A stretch of 64,000 nt of DNA from Pseudomonas sp. ICMP22404 (GCF_006227205.1 NZ_VCNG01000016.1:62001-126000); one strand, 5' to 3'. Shown: positions 1 through 11,740, counted from the first letter of the stretch. Notes: generated from the letters alone by a model not told the origin. Numbers and translations are program-made.

Positions 1-734
1 CATTGATCAACAAAGTGCGCAATACACCGGGCGTTCGCCGGGCCCTGGAATTCCACGCCCGCGGGCAGATCGTAGATGGGCGTCGCGAGTGGTATCACGT
101 CAGCCGGCATTTCAGCCGGGACGAAATGGTCGCCCAGGCGAAGCTGGCCTACGACCTGAAATGGTATTTCCCGGCCATCCGCACCATCAGCCAGGCCAAG
201 TACTGGGACGACCTGGACATCCGTTTCCCGATGGCGCACCGCGATACCCTGGTGCGCGAAGCCAAGGCTCGTGGCCTGCATTCGAGCTGGGTGTTCGCGA
301 TCACCCGCCAGGAAAGCGCCTTCATGGATGACGCGCGCTCCGGCGTGGGTGCCGCCGGCCTGATGCAATTGATGCCCGGCACCGCCAAGGAAACCGCGCG
401 CAAATTCAGCATCCCCCTGGCTTCGCCCCAACAGGTGCTGGATCCGAACAAGAACATCGAGCTCGGCGCAGCGTACCTTAGCCAGGTCCACAGCCAGTTC
501 AACGGCAACCGCGTCCTGGCCTCGGCCGCCTACAACGCCGGCCCCGGCCGCGTACGCCAGTGGCTGCGCGGTGCCGACCACCTGAGCTTCGACGTCTGGG
601 TCGAAAGCATCCCCTTCGACGAAACCCGCCAATACGTGCAGAACGTCTTGTCGTACTCGGTGATCTACGGCCAGAAACTCAACTCGCCGCAACCGCTGGT
701 GGACTGGCACGAGCGGTATTTCGACGATCAGTGA
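1..734 (+). CDS. slt: Soluble lytic murein transglycosylase, C-terminal part (5' end outside window)
   Basis: Periplasmic enzyme that cleaves the MurNAc-GlcNAc bond of peptidoglycan, leaving a 1,6-anhydro end. About 243 residues are visible. They hold the catalytic SLT domain of the Slt70 family: the probable catalytic Glu lies in RQESAF, followed by GAAGLMQLMPGTA and the late motif AYNAGPGRVRQWL. The N-terminal superhelical U/L domains must lie upstream of the window, so the start cannot be given. A strong hairpin terminator follows 30 bases after the stop. Family assignment is firm; the gene symbol is by similarity to Slt70. Confidence 0.93.
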   Translation, partial: LINKVRNTPGVRRALEFHARGQIVDGRREWYHVSRHFSRDEMVAQAKLAYDLKWYFPAIRTISQAKYWDDLDIRFPMAHRDTLVREAKARGLHSSWVFAITRQESAFMDDARSGVGAAGLMQLMPGTAKETARKFSIPLASPQQVLDPNKNIELGAAYLSQVHSQFNGNRVLASAAYNAGPGRVRQWLRGADHLSFDVWVESIPFDETRQYVQNVLSYSVIYGQKLNSPQPLVDWHERYFDDQ

Positions 735-763
735 GCCTCAAGCGGCAAGCCATGCCTGAAAAG

Positions 764-797
764 AAAAATGCCCGTATCAAACGATACGGGCATTTTT
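764..797. terminator. Rho-independent terminator, bidirectional
   Basis: Arms 767-778 (AATGCCCGTATC) and 783-794 (GATACGGGCATT) pair perfectly around a 4-base loop. There is an A run before and a T run after, so it can stop transcription from slt and from the ABC exporter that arrives on the other strand. Confidence 0.9.
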
Positions 798-823
798 ATG
801 GTCGGCTTTATCCCCACAATCCC

Positions 824-915
824 TTGTGGGAGCGAGCCTGCTCGCGATAGCGGCGGGTCAGCTTGCATCAATGTTGAATACGCCGCCGTCATCGCGAGCA
901 GGCTCGCTCCCACAG
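824..915. repeat. REP pair (GTGGGAGCGAGC...GCTCGCTCCCAC)
   Basis: Two inverted REP-type units, TGTGGGAGCGAGCCTGCTCG and its complement, face each other across about 45 bases. They lie between the convergent slt and ABC exporter genes. This is the most common repeat family of the window. Confidence 0.85.
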
Positions 916-927
916 GGGGGGGTGCGA

Positions 928-2700
928 TCAGTCGACCACCGCCGCATGCCCCACATTGAACTGCAACGCCGCCAACCGCGCGTACAGCTCATTGCTGGCC
1001 ACCAGCTCCTGATGCGTGCCCACCGCCACCACCCTGCCCTGGTCCATCACCGCGATTCGGTCGGCGTTCTTCACCGTGGCCAGGCGATGGGCGATGACCA
1101 GGGTGGTGCGGTTTTTCATCAGGTTGGGCAGGGCTTGCTGGATCAGGTGTTCGCTTTGCGCATCGAGGGCGCTGGTGGCTTCGTCCAGCAACAGGATCGG
1201 CGCGTCCACCAACAGCGCCCGGGCGATGGCCAGGCGTTGGCGCTGGCCGCCGGATAGCCCCAGGCCACCGTCGCCCAGGTGGGTCTGGTAACCATCGGGC
1301 ATCTTGTCGATAAAGTCGTGGGCGTGGGCAATCCGGGCCGCCTCGCGCACCTGCTCGGCAGTCGCGTCGGGATTGCCATAGCGGATGTTTTCTTCCACGG
1401 TGCCGAAGAACAGCGCCGGATTCTGCGAAACCAGGGCGAAATGACGGCGCAGGTCCAGCGGATCGAGTTGGGTCAGCGGTACCCCATCGATGAAAATCCG
1501 GCCTTGTGCCGGATCGTAGAAACGTAACAACAAGTCATACACCGTCGATTTACCCGCGCCCGACGGCCCGACGAGGGCAAGGGTTTCGCCAGCATTGACC
1601 GTCAGGTCCAGGCCGTCGACCGCATAGCTTTCCGGTCGGGACGGATAGGAGAACCGCACGCCTTCAAGGCGCAGATCGCCCCGGACCCGCTCCGGTAACG
1701 TCACCAGGTCCGAGGTCGGTGGCTGGATAATGTTCTGCGAACGCAACAGCTCGGCGATACGCTCGGCCGCGCCGGCGGCCCGTTGCAATTCGCCGATCAC
1801 CTCGCTCAGCGTACCGAAGGCGCTGCCGACGATCAGACTGTAGAACACGAACGCCGCCAGCTCACCGCCGGAAATCCGCCCGGCGATCACATCCATGCCA
1901 CCCACCCAGAGCATCACACCCACCGCCCCCAGCACCAGCACGATCACCAGGGTGATCAGCCAGGCCCGCTGGGCGATGCGTTTGCGGGCGGTGTCGAACG
2001 CCTGCTCCACCGTGACAGCAAAACGTCGCTCATCCTGGACCTGATGGTTGTAGGCCTGCACGGTCTTGATCTGGCCCAGGGTTTCGGAAACGTAACTGCC
2101 GACATCGGCGATGCGGTCCTGGCTCTGGCGGGACAGGCTGCGCACCCGACGCCCGAACACCAGGATCGGTGCCAACACCAGCGGCAGGGCAATCACCACG
2201 ATGCTGGTGAGCTTGGGGTTGGTGATGAACAACAGCACGATGCCGCCGATCACCATCAGGGCGTTGCGCAGGAACAGTGACAAGGACGAACCGATCACCG
2301 ATTGCAGCAACGTGGTATCGGCGGTCAGGCGTGACTGGATCTCCGAGCTGCGGTTGTTCTCATAGAACCCCGGGTGCAGGTACACCAGATGATTGAAAAC
2401 CTGTCGCCGGATGTCGGCCACCACGCGCTCGCCAATCCACGACACCAGGTAGAACCGGGAGAAGGTTCCGATCGCCAGGCCTATCACCAGCACCATGAAC
2501 AAGCCGATGGACTGGTTCAGCAGCTGAGGAGAACGGGTCATGAACCCCTGGTCCACCAGCAGCCGGATGCCCTGACCCATGGACAAGGTAATGCCCGCCG
2601 TGACGATGAGCGCCAGCAACGCGCCGACGACCTGCTTGCGGTAAGGAGCGATAAAACCACTGGCCAGGCCGATGGCACGGCGATGTTGGGAGGAAAGCAT
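928..2700 (-). CDS. MsbA/LmrA-type ABC exporter, fused permease and ATPase
   Basis: A half-size ABC exporter of 590 residues, expected to work as a homodimer in the inner membrane to export a lipid or drug. The N-terminal ~320 residues are hydrophobic with six predicted membrane helices. The C-terminal ATPase has Walker A GPSGAGKST, signature LSGGQRQRLAIARAL, Walker B ILLLDEATSALD and the H-loop AHRLAT. I chose ATG at 2700 (MLSSQHRRA); a TTG at 2721 would add seven residues. Substrate cannot be read from the sequence. It is a single gene, divergent from the small gene at 2959. Confidence 0.9.
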   Translation of the reverse strand: MLSSQHRRAIGLASGFIAPYRKQVVGALLALIVTAGITLSMGQGIRLLVDQGFMTRSPQLLNQSIGLFMVLVIGLAIGTFSRFYLVSWIGERVVADIRRQVFNHLVYLHPGFYENNRSSEIQSRLTADTTLLQSVIGSSLSLFLRNALMVIGGIVLLFITNPKLTSIVVIALPLVLAPILVFGRRVRSLSRQSQDRIADVGSYVSETLGQIKTVQAYNHQVQDERRFAVTVEQAFDTARKRIAQRAWLITLVIVLVLGAVGVMLWVGGMDVIAGRISGGELAAFVFYSLIVGSAFGTLSEVIGELQRAAGAAERIAELLRSQNIIQPPTSDLVTLPERVRGDLRLEGVRFSYPSRPESYAVDGLDLTVNAGETLALVGPSGAGKSTVYDLLLRFYDPAQGRIFIDGVPLTQLDPLDLRRHFALVSQNPALFFGTVEENIRYGNPDATAEQVREAARIAHAHDFIDKMPDGYQTHLGDGGLGLSGGQRQRLAIARALLVDAPILLLDEATSALDAQSEHLIQQALPNLMKNRTTLVIAHRLATVKNADRIAVMDQGRVVAVGTHQELVASNELYARLAALQFNVGHAAVVD

Positions 2701-2872
2701 CAGTAACGTCCGATAATGCAACAGGGAAAGGGCCGGTCAACGGCACCGAAGCGCGGCGGAACCTTATTGAATCAGAATGAGTCAGGTTAAATATGAACGC
2801 GACGACTACCCGCTAGATGGTATCGGTCTAAAGTCTGACTGGAAACGTACAAGTATTTCTGTTTGAGTAGAG

Positions 2873-2922
2873 CTGTCGTCATGACCGACAAGGAGTGTCA
2901 TTTCTCAGTCACCTGACGACAG
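2873..2922. promoter_or_regulatory. Inverted repeat upstream of the small gene at 2959
   Basis: CTGTCGTCA at 2873-2881 and its exact complement TGACGACAG at 2914-2922 flank 32 bases, just before the short gene. The role (operator or RNA structure in the leader) is not known. Confidence 0.35.
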
Positions 2923-2958
2923 TACAGTAGACATTAAAACCTGATGAGGAGACAGGCC

Positions 2959-3138
2959 ATGTCCTTGCAACACAGCAGCGACGACAAGATTCAAGTGATC
3001 CGCACGCAACCGGACCAGTCCCTGGGCTGCTCGTTCATCGACGCCCAAGGGCGCGAAGTACCGATCACCGAAGAGATGATCCAGAAAGCCTGCAGTGAAC
3101 TGGAACAACGACTGGTCAAGCCTGCCGAACAAAAGTGA
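2959..3138 (+). CDS. Small conserved Pseudomonas protein, function unknown
   Basis: A 59-residue acidic, soluble protein (MSLQHSSDDKIQVIRTQPD...). ATG at 2959 is preferred over ATG at 2944 because GAGGAGA sits 7-13 bases before it. The text resembles a short uncharacterised protein common in Pseudomonas; I recognise no domain. It is transcribed alone: its own terminator follows 20 bases after the stop, and pdxB arrives from the opposite direction. Confidence 0.75.
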   Translation: MSLQHSSDDKIQVIRTQPDQSLGCSFIDAQGREVPITEEMIQKACSELEQRLVKPAEQK

Positions 3139-3157
3139 TACAGCCCGTCTTCGATTG

Positions 3158-3184
3158 AACCCGACCTTGATGTCGGGTTTTTTG
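3158..3184 (+). terminator. Rho-independent terminator
   Basis: AACCCGAC, a 6-base loop, then GTCGGGTT followed directly by a T run, 20 bases after the small gene at 2959. Confidence 0.88.
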
Positions 3185-3216
3185 TGCCTATGGACTCTAC
3201 CACCCTGGGGCGAGGG

Positions 3217-4359
3217 TTAAAGGGGGGTGGCCCCCAGCGCGGTCACGATCTGCTGCAACGCCGCTGATTGCCCTTCAATGCGCACCTTCAAGCTGTCGAT
3301 CTCCCGGCGCGGCGGGTAATGTTTGCGCAGGGCGTCGAAGGCACTGCGCTGCTCGCTGACGGTTCCCACCAGACTACGGCGGAAGTCCGCATCGTCACGA
3401 CGCGGGTCGTATACGCCGCGGCACAGCGCGGCCAACGCCCAGGCCGGGTCGGTGGCGGCGTCCAGGGTGATGCCGCCCAGCCAGGGCCGAGGCAGCAGAT
3501 CACCGAGACAGACTGTAACCGGTGTCTCCAGGAACGCGCATAGCGCTTCATAGATCTGCGCCGTGCCGCGCTGGCGGCCATCGAGGCTGTAGCCGGCAAT
3601 GTGCGGCGTAGCGATCACGCACAGGTCGGCCAAGTCCACATCCACCGTGGGCTCCTGTTCCCAGACATCCAGCACCGCTTGCAGGTCTTCGCGTTCCAAC
3701 AGCACATTGCGCAACGCGGTGTTATCGATCACCGGCCCGCGAGCCGCATTGATCAACCAGGTGCCAGGCTTGAGGTTGTTCAGGCGCTGCTCGTCGAACA
3801 GATGCCAGGTCGGTTGCTCGCCGTCGCGCGTCAGAGGGGTGTGCAGACTGATCACATCGCACTGCTCGATGATCTGTTCCAGGCTCACATAGTCGCCGCC
3901 CTCGGCCGCCTGGCGGGGTGGATCGCACACCTTCACGTCCCAGCCCAGGCCCTTGAGCACATCGATCAAGCGACCGCCCACCTGCCCTGCACCGACCACG
4001 CCGTAGGTGCGCTGGCGCAGATCCGCGCCTTCGATTTCAGCCAGGGTCATCAGGCTGCCCAGCACGTAGTCCACCACGCCCCGGGCATTGCAGCCCGGCG
4101 CACTGGCCCAGCGGATACCGGCCTCGGCAAAGTAATCCAGATCCAGGTGATCGGTGCCTATGGTGCAAGTGCCAACGAAACGCACGTTGCTGCCTTCCAA
4201 CAAGTCACGATTGACCCGGCTGACGGAGCGCACCAGCAACACGTCGGCCTGCGCGACCATTTCCCGGTCGATGCCGCGCCCCGGCACCCGGCGGATCTCA
4301 CCGAAACCCTTGAAAAAGGCATCGAGCAGGGGAATGTTTTCGTCGGCGACGATCAGCAT
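3217..4359 (-). CDS. pdxB: Erythronate-4-phosphate dehydrogenase
   Basis: Second step of the DXP-dependent pyridoxal 5'-phosphate pathway, oxidising 4-phosphoerythronate with NAD. The 380-residue length is usual for PdxB. Visible parts are the N-terminus MLIVADENIPLLDAFF, the Rossmann motif GVVGAGQVGGRL, the 2-hydroxyacid dehydrogenase stretch INAARGPVID and catalytic HIAGYS, and the PdxB-specific C-terminal dimer domain. The ribosome site AAGGAG lies just before ATG 4359. It stands alone, convergent with the small gene at 2959. Confidence 0.96.
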   Translation of the reverse strand: MLIVADENIPLLDAFFKGFGEIRRVPGRGIDREMVAQADVLLVRSVSRVNRDLLEGSNVRFVGTCTIGTDHLDLDYFAEAGIRWASAPGCNARGVVDYVLGSLMTLAEIEGADLRQRTYGVVGAGQVGGRLIDVLKGLGWDVKVCDPPRQAAEGGDYVSLEQIIEQCDVISLHTPLTRDGEQPTWHLFDEQRLNNLKPGTWLINAARGPVIDNTALRNVLLEREDLQAVLDVWEQEPTVDVDLADLCVIATPHIAGYSLDGRQRGTAQIYEALCAFLETPVTVCLGDLLPRPWLGGITLDAATDPAWALAALCRGVYDPRRDDADFRRSLVGTVSEQRSAFDALRKHYPPRREIDSLKVRIEGQSAALQQIVTALGATPL

Positions 4360-4456
4360 GGCAAAGCTCCTTTGGCGGGGTGGGCAGTGTAGGCGTTCCG
4401 GTGTGTCTGCGCATTACCGGAAGTGAATGACGGTGAGCGGGCAGTCGCAGCTCTCT

Positions 4457-4618
4457 GGGGAGCAAGGCCTATCCCAATGTCGGTCAGTTAAGCCGTGGGA
4501 GCAAAGCTTGCTCGCGATAGCGGCAGGCCGGCCGACATTATTGCTGGCTGACTTACCGCTATCGCGAGCAAGCTTTGCTCCCACGGTTTTTGCCGACATT
4601 GGGATAAGCCTTGCTCCC
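4457..4618. repeat. Nested inverted repeat around a REP pair
   Basis: The inner REP arms (about 4494-4514 and 4569-4588) are enclosed by outer arms 4457-4483 and 4593-4618, which are complementary except for about one position (...GCCTATCCCAATGTCGG against CCGACATTGGGATAAGC...). The whole 160-base unit can fold into one long hairpin. It fills most of the 374-base gap before the efflux gene. Confidence 0.85.
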
Positions 4619-4733
4619 ACAGGTTGCGCACCCAAGGGACCGCTTACAAATCCCCAACACAGCTTTTTTCCTGACCATGGCGTCAACGCGTAGAATCCGC
4701 CGCCTTGCGCTTAATCTTTCGGACGCTTCGCCT

Positions 4734-6137
4734 GTGAATCCCGTGATCGACACCCCCACCCTTCTCTCCCGCCCGGCCCGGGTTCGCCTGGAGGTCAGGA
4801 CATTGCTGGCCCTGGCACTGCCAATCATGGTGGCGCAACTGGCAACCACCGCCATGGGCTTCGTCGATGCGGTGATGGCCGGTCGTGTCGGCCCACGGGA
4901 CCTGGCGGCGGTAGCATTGGGCAACTCGATCTGGGTGCCGGTGTTTCTGTTGATGACTGGCACGCTGCTGGCGACTACGCCGAAAGTCGCCCAACGCTTC
5001 GGCGCCGGAACCTTCGACGAAATCGGTCCACTGGTGCGCCAGGCCCTGTGGCTGGCGCTGGTGGTCGGGTTGATGGCAACGCTGGCGCTGTTCAGTGCCG
5101 AGCCGATCCTGCACATCATGAAGGTGGACCCGGAGCTGATCGGCCCTTGCATGGAATACCTGCGAGGGATCGGTACCGGCCTGCCGGCCGTGGCGCTGTA
5201 CCATGTACTGCGCTGCTTCAGCGACGGCCTGGGCCGCACGCGGCCGGCGATGGTGTTGGGGTTGTGCGGGTTGGCACTGAACATTCCGCTCAACTACATC
5301 TTCATCTACGGGCACCTGGGCGTACCGGCCATGGGCGGCGTCGGGTGCGGCTGGGCCACCGCTATTGTCATGTGGGTGATGGCCCTGGGCATGGCCGGCT
5401 GGACACGCTGGGCGCCGGCCTATCGGTCGAGCCATTTATTCAGCCGTTTCGATTGGCCGCGCTGGGCAGTCATCCAACGCCTGCTGGGCATCGGCCTGCC
5501 GATTGGCATCGCGGTGTTTGCCGAGTCGAGCATTTTTGCGGTGATCGCGCTGCTGATCGGCAGCCTCGGCGCCACGGTGGTGGCCGGGCATCAGATCGCG
5601 CTGAACTTCAGTTCCCTGGTGTTCATGATTCCCTACTCCCTGGCCATGGCCGTAACGGTGCGGGTCGGCCAGACACTGGGACGGGGCCAGCCTCGCGAGG
5701 CGCGTTTCGCCGCTGGCGTGGGCATGGGCGCGGCCCTGGCGTATGCCTGCCTGTCGGCGAGCCTGATGTTCGCGCTGCGCGGACCCATCGCCGCGATCTA
5801 CACCGCCGACCCGGTGGTGATCGACGTCGCCTCGATGTTGATCGTATACGCAGCGCTGTTCCAGTTTTCCGATGCGATCCAGGTCACCGCGGCGGGCGCG
5901 TTGCGCGGCTACCAGGACACACGAGTGACGATGATCCTAACCCTGTTCGCCTATTGGGGTATCGGTTTACCGGTGGGTTACACCTTGGGGCTGACCAACT
6001 GGTTCGGCGCGGCCAACGGCCCGAGCGGGTTGTGGCAAGGCCTGATCGTGGGCCTGAGCTGCGCGGCGCTGATGCTGTCGATCCGTCTGGCCCGCAGCGC
6101 GCGCAAACAGATCCGCATCAGCCGTTCGATGGGCTAA
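4734..6137 (+). CDS. pmpM: MATE-family multidrug efflux pump, PmpM/NorM type
   Basis: Inner-membrane cation-coupled antiporter that expels cationic drugs and dyes. The frame is open from 4611, but GTG at 4734 (MNPVIDTP..., 467 residues) is preferred because the family usually begins near ELLTLAAPIMIAQLATT. The sequence LALALPIMVAQLATTAMGFVDAVMAGRVGPRDLAAVALGNSIWVP closely follows P. aeruginosa PmpM as I remember it. Twelve hydrophobic segments in two MatE halves are visible. The stop overlaps the stop of the convergent tusA-like gene by four bases. Confidence 0.88.
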   Translation: MNPVIDTPTLLSRPARVRLEVRTLLALALPIMVAQLATTAMGFVDAVMAGRVGPRDLAAVALGNSIWVPVFLLMTGTLLATTPKVAQRFGAGTFDEIGPLVRQALWLALVVGLMATLALFSAEPILHIMKVDPELIGPCMEYLRGIGTGLPAVALYHVLRCFSDGLGRTRPAMVLGLCGLALNIPLNYIFIYGHLGVPAMGGVGCGWATAIVMWVMALGMAGWTRWAPAYRSSHLFSRFDWPRWAVIQRLLGIGLPIGIAVFAESSIFAVIALLIGSLGATVVAGHQIALNFSSLVFMIPYSLAMAVTVRVGQTLGRGQPREARFAAGVGMGAALAYACLSASLMFALRGPIAAIYTADPVVIDVASMLIVYAALFQFSDAIQVTAAGALRGYQDTRVTMILTLFAYWGIGLPVGYTLGLTNWFGAANGPSGLWQGLIVGLSCAALMLSIRLARSARKQIRISRSMG

Positions 6138-6385
6138 GCGAGCTTCTTGCGGATCCAGTAGCGGTACGTACCGTCCACTTCGTCCTGGGCCACCAGTTCG
6201 TGGTCGAGAAACACACAGAACTTGGGGATGTCGCGGCGGGTCGAGGGGTCGGTGGCAATCACCTTCAACAGCCCGCCCGGCACCAGGTCGCGGATGTGCT
6301 GGTGCAGCATCATCACCGGCTCAGGGCAGTTGAGGCCCGTGGCATCCAGCGTGCCGTCGACCGGCGTATCGTTCATTTCACTCAT
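6134..6385 (-). CDS. tusA: TusA-family sulfur carrier protein
   Basis: Small cytoplasmic protein of 83 residues that passes persulfide sulfur between enzymes, in tRNA 2-thiouridine or molybdenum-cofactor chemistry. The signature is DATGLNCPEPVMMLH, with the single active cysteine inside CPEP. AGGAGTAGAAC precedes ATG 6385, a clear ribosome site. The gene ends tail to tail with the efflux pump. TusA, YeeD and SirA-like paralogs share this motif, so the exact acceptor is not proven. Confidence 0.88.
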   Translation of the reverse strand: MSEMNDTPVDGTLDATGLNCPEPVMMLHQHIRDLVPGGLLKVIATDPSTRRDIPKFCVFLDHELVAQDEVDGTYRYWIRKKLA

Positions 6386-6455
6386 GTTCTACTCCTGAAA
6401 CTGGCCGGCATTGTCGCGCAATGTCGGGTTGGAACAAAGCCCGCATATTTCGGTT

Positions 6456-6573
6456 CTGTGGGAGCAAGGTTGTGGGAGCAAGGCTTGCCCGCGATGCGGG
6501 CGCCGCGATTCTGAAAGACCGCGTTGACTCATCGCGAGAAAGCTTTGCTCCCACCAGGCTTGGTTCCCACAGG
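6456..6573. repeat. REP cluster overlapping the 3' end of rlmM
   Basis: Several TGTGGGAGCAAGG/CTTTGCTCCCAC units, one of them a partial extra copy. The right part, 6529 to about 6573, is translated as the last residues of rlmM on the minus strand. Confidence 0.8.
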
Positions 6574-7632
6574 CTTCTTGCTGTCCAGCCGGCGCAAATG
6601 GCACGTCACCTCTTCACGGTCGTGGTACAGCTGCTTGCACCCGATCTCCACCTTGATCCCCCGGGCCTTGAAGCCATCGGCAATGCGTTCGAGCAGGCGT
6701 TTCACTTCGGCATAACGCTGCTTCATCGGCAGCTTGAGGTTGACCACTGCCTCGCGACAATGGCCCTCGCCGATCCACTCCTCCAGCATCGCCGCATTGC
6801 GCGCCGGCTTCTCGACGATGTCACAGACCATCCAATCCACCGGCTGCCTGGGCTTGAAGGTAAAACCATCCGCCATCAGGTGTTGCACCAGACCGGTGTC
6901 CATCAGGCTTTCGGCCATCGGGCCGTTGTCGATGGCGGTCACCAGCATGCCCCGATTCACCAGTTGCCAGGTCCAACCACCCGGCGCGGCCCCCAGGTCG
7001 ACGCCGGTCATGTCACTGTGCAGGCGCTCGTCCCACTCTTCCCGTGGAATGAAGTGATGCCAGGCCTCTTCGAGCTTGAGGGTCGAGCGGCTCGGTGCTT
7101 CCCGAGGGAACTTCAGGCGGGGTATCCCCATTGGCCACATCGCCGAGTTGTCCGCTTCCGCCAGCCCCAGGAACACTTCACGGCCACTTTTGAACGTCAG
7201 CAGCAGGCGCGGCTGGTGCGGATCATCCACCAATTTGCCGGCGCCGGTCAGCGCCTTGCGCAGCGGGCCTTCGAATTTCTTGCAGAAATTCGACAGTTCC
7301 TTGCCATCGTTGGTGTCGACCACCTCCAGCCACAAACTGCCGCAGACCGGAAACTGCGCCATGTGGGACAGGATGACGCTGATACGGTCGGTTTCCGGCA
7401 AGTCAATGAAGGTGCCACGGGCCCATTGGCGCGGAAAAATCAGGCCGGCGAAACGCTGGCCACGCATCAACCGCTCGGCACCGTCCTCTTCGGTGCAAAC
7501 GAATTCAGCGCAGGCACTGGCCGGCTTGGCCTTGGCATAACCGGCCACGTTGAGTCTGGCGGCGTGTTCGGCGATCTCGGAACAGACCTCGCCTTCGAAG
7601 CCCGGGCGGCAGTGCATGAAAAGCGTGTTCAT
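6529..7632 (-). CDS. rlmM: 23S rRNA 2'-O-ribose methyltransferase (C2498)
   Basis: SAM-dependent enzyme that methylates the ribose of C2498 in 23S rRNA. The start MNTLFMHCRPGFEGEV at 7632 is the normal RlmM beginning; the frame stays open 31 codons upstream without a reason to use it. The N-terminal THUMP-like part is followed by a Rossmann methyltransferase domain with VDLGAAPGGWTWQL and MVCDIVEKP. Oddity: after the expected end LRRLDSKKP, some 14 codons come from the adjoining REP repeat (VGTKPGGSKAFSR) before TGA. Length is 367 residues. Confidence 0.94.
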   Translation of the reverse strand: MNTLFMHCRPGFEGEVCSEIAEHAARLNVAGYAKAKPASACAEFVCTEEDGAERLMRGQRFAGLIFPRQWARGTFIDLPETDRISVILSHMAQFPVCGSLWLEVVDTNDGKELSNFCKKFEGPLRKALTGAGKLVDDPHQPRLLLTFKSGREVFLGLAEADNSAMWPMGIPRLKFPREAPSRSTLKLEEAWHHFIPREEWDERLHSDMTGVDLGAAPGGWTWQLVNRGMLVTAIDNGPMAESLMDTGLVQHLMADGFTFKPRQPVDWMVCDIVEKPARNAAMLEEWIGEGHCREAVVNLKLPMKQRYAEVKRLLERIADGFKARGIKVEIGCKQLYHDREEVTCHLRRLDSKKPVGTKPGGSKAFSR

Positions 7633-7804
7633 TGAAACTCCGTAGCAAAGCCTGTCACGAAAATCGGCGCATGATAGCGGACTTCGGAACCCCGAACCTG
7701 CCCATAGAGTCCAGTGATTAGTCATACGCTCGAAACAGGGCTAGGTTAAAGGCTCTGTCCGTCCCGTCAGTCCGTAACCGTGCGGACTCAAAGGAGTGAT
7801 TTCA

Positions 7805-10546
<2,742 letters not shown>

Positions 10547-10557
10547 CGCGTAATCCC

Positions 10558-10646
10558 TGTGGGAGCGGGCTTGCTCGCGAAGGCAGTCGGTCGTTTGTTG
10601 CTGCAATGACTGGACCAGCGCTTTCGCGAGCAAACCCGCTCCCACA
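10558..10646. repeat. REP pair
   Basis: TGTGGGAGCGGGCTTGCTCGCGA and the facing complement TCGCGAGCAAACCCGCTCCCACA, directly after acnA. Confidence 0.85.
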
Positions 10647-10771
10647 GCCCTGTTCATGGCTCAAGAGTATCAATCACAAGATCAATCACCGCTTTTTGTA
10701 TCGCTCCGCTTATACTCTCCCCCGTCGGCACTCAAGGATCTGAGTCAGCTGGCTGATTTCCACGCCTACGC

Positions 10772-10864
10772 ATGAATCTGCATGGATACAAATATGTGCT
10801 CTTTGCGCGACATGGCAACGTCGTAGACGCGCCGGCCATTTTCGCCAAAGCTTCACAGCCTTAA
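10772..10864 (+). CDS. Possible 30-residue ORF before the CPBP protease
   Basis: ATG at 10772 opens a frame MNLHGYKYVLFARHGNVV... that runs 30 codons to TAA at 10862, only 11 bases before the next gene's ATG. It would fill the otherwise unexplained second half of the 329-base gap after acnA. I see no good ribosome site before it, so it may be a leader peptide, a structured leader RNA or chance. A TATACT box lies near 10709. Confidence 0.35.
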   Translation: MNLHGYKYVLFARHGNVVDAPAIFAKASQP

Positions 10865-10875
10865 AAGGATGTTAT

Positions 10876-11664
10876 ATGCCTGCTCTGCCCTGGCCCTACC
10901 TGGCCTTACTGTCCGTTGGCTATTGCCTGGCCCTGGCCTACGGAAAGCTGGCCTGGACCGCCGCCATCTCAATCGCACTGTTGCTACTGGCCGGTTATGC
11001 AGTCCGCCAGCGGCAGATACCGGTCGGCCGATTTCTCGGTCACGCTCTTTTCCTCGTCCTGGCCCTGGCGCTGGCCCTGCACTGGATGCCGGGCTTTTTC
11101 AACGGACGGGCGATCCCGACCCATCGCCTGACCGATGACGCCGCACCGTTTGCCATGTATTTGAATCAGGACAAGCCGCTGATCGGTTTCTGGCTGTTGC
11201 TGGCGTGTCCATGGATCGTCGGCCGGCGCCCGTTTGGCCTATCGATCCTGGCCACGGCCCTGGGTCTGACGCTGAGCGCGATATTGGCCCTGGGTGGGGC
11301 GATCGTGCTGGGGATGATCCACTGGGCACCGAAGTGGCCGGACCATGCATGGCTCTGGATCGCCAACAACCTTTTACTGGTGACAGTAGTGGAGGAAGCG
11401 CTGTTTCGTGGCTACATTCAAGGCAGCCTGAGCCGGCGCTTCAGTCATCTGGCCCATGGTGACAACCTGGCCTTGCTCCTGGCCTCGCTGCTGTTCGGCC
11501 TGGTACACGCCGGCGCGGGTTGGCAATGGGTGCTGCTGTCCGGCCTGGCGGGGATCGGCTACGGCCTTGCCTATCGCTTCGGCGGCCTGGGCGCGGCAAT
11601 TGCCACCCACTTCGGCCTCAACCTGCTTCATTTCGCCTTGTTTACCTACCCGATGCTGGCGTGA
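10876..11664 (+). CDS. CPBP-family intramembrane metalloprotease
   Basis: Integral membrane protein of 262 residues from the CAAX-prenyl-protease/bacteriocin-processing (Abi) family. About seven to eight hydrophobic segments are visible. The family motifs are present: EEALFRGYIQG around residue 173, LFGLVHAGAGW, and ATHFGLNLLHF near the end, which supply the metal-binding Glu and His residues. AAAAGGA sits about 7 bases before ATG 10876. Substrate is unknown. It lies between acnA and aer and may share the leader containing the short ORF. Confidence 0.88.
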   Translation: MPALPWPYLALLSVGYCLALAYGKLAWTAAISIALLLLAGYAVRQRQIPVGRFLGHALFLVLALALALHWMPGFFNGRAIPTHRLTDDAAPFAMYLNQDKPLIGFWLLLACPWIVGRRPFGLSILATALGLTLSAILALGGAIVLGMIHWAPKWPDHAWLWIANNLLLVTVVEEALFRGYIQGSLSRRFSHLAHGDNLALLLASLLFGLVHAGAGWQWVLLSGLAGIGYGLAYRFGGLGAAIATHFGLNLLHFALFTYPMLA

Positions 11665-11740
11665 TACCGACGGGGAAAATAACTTCAATAAAAACCCGAC
11701 GTTGCCGACAACCTTTCAAAGCCTTGCGGATTAGCACACG

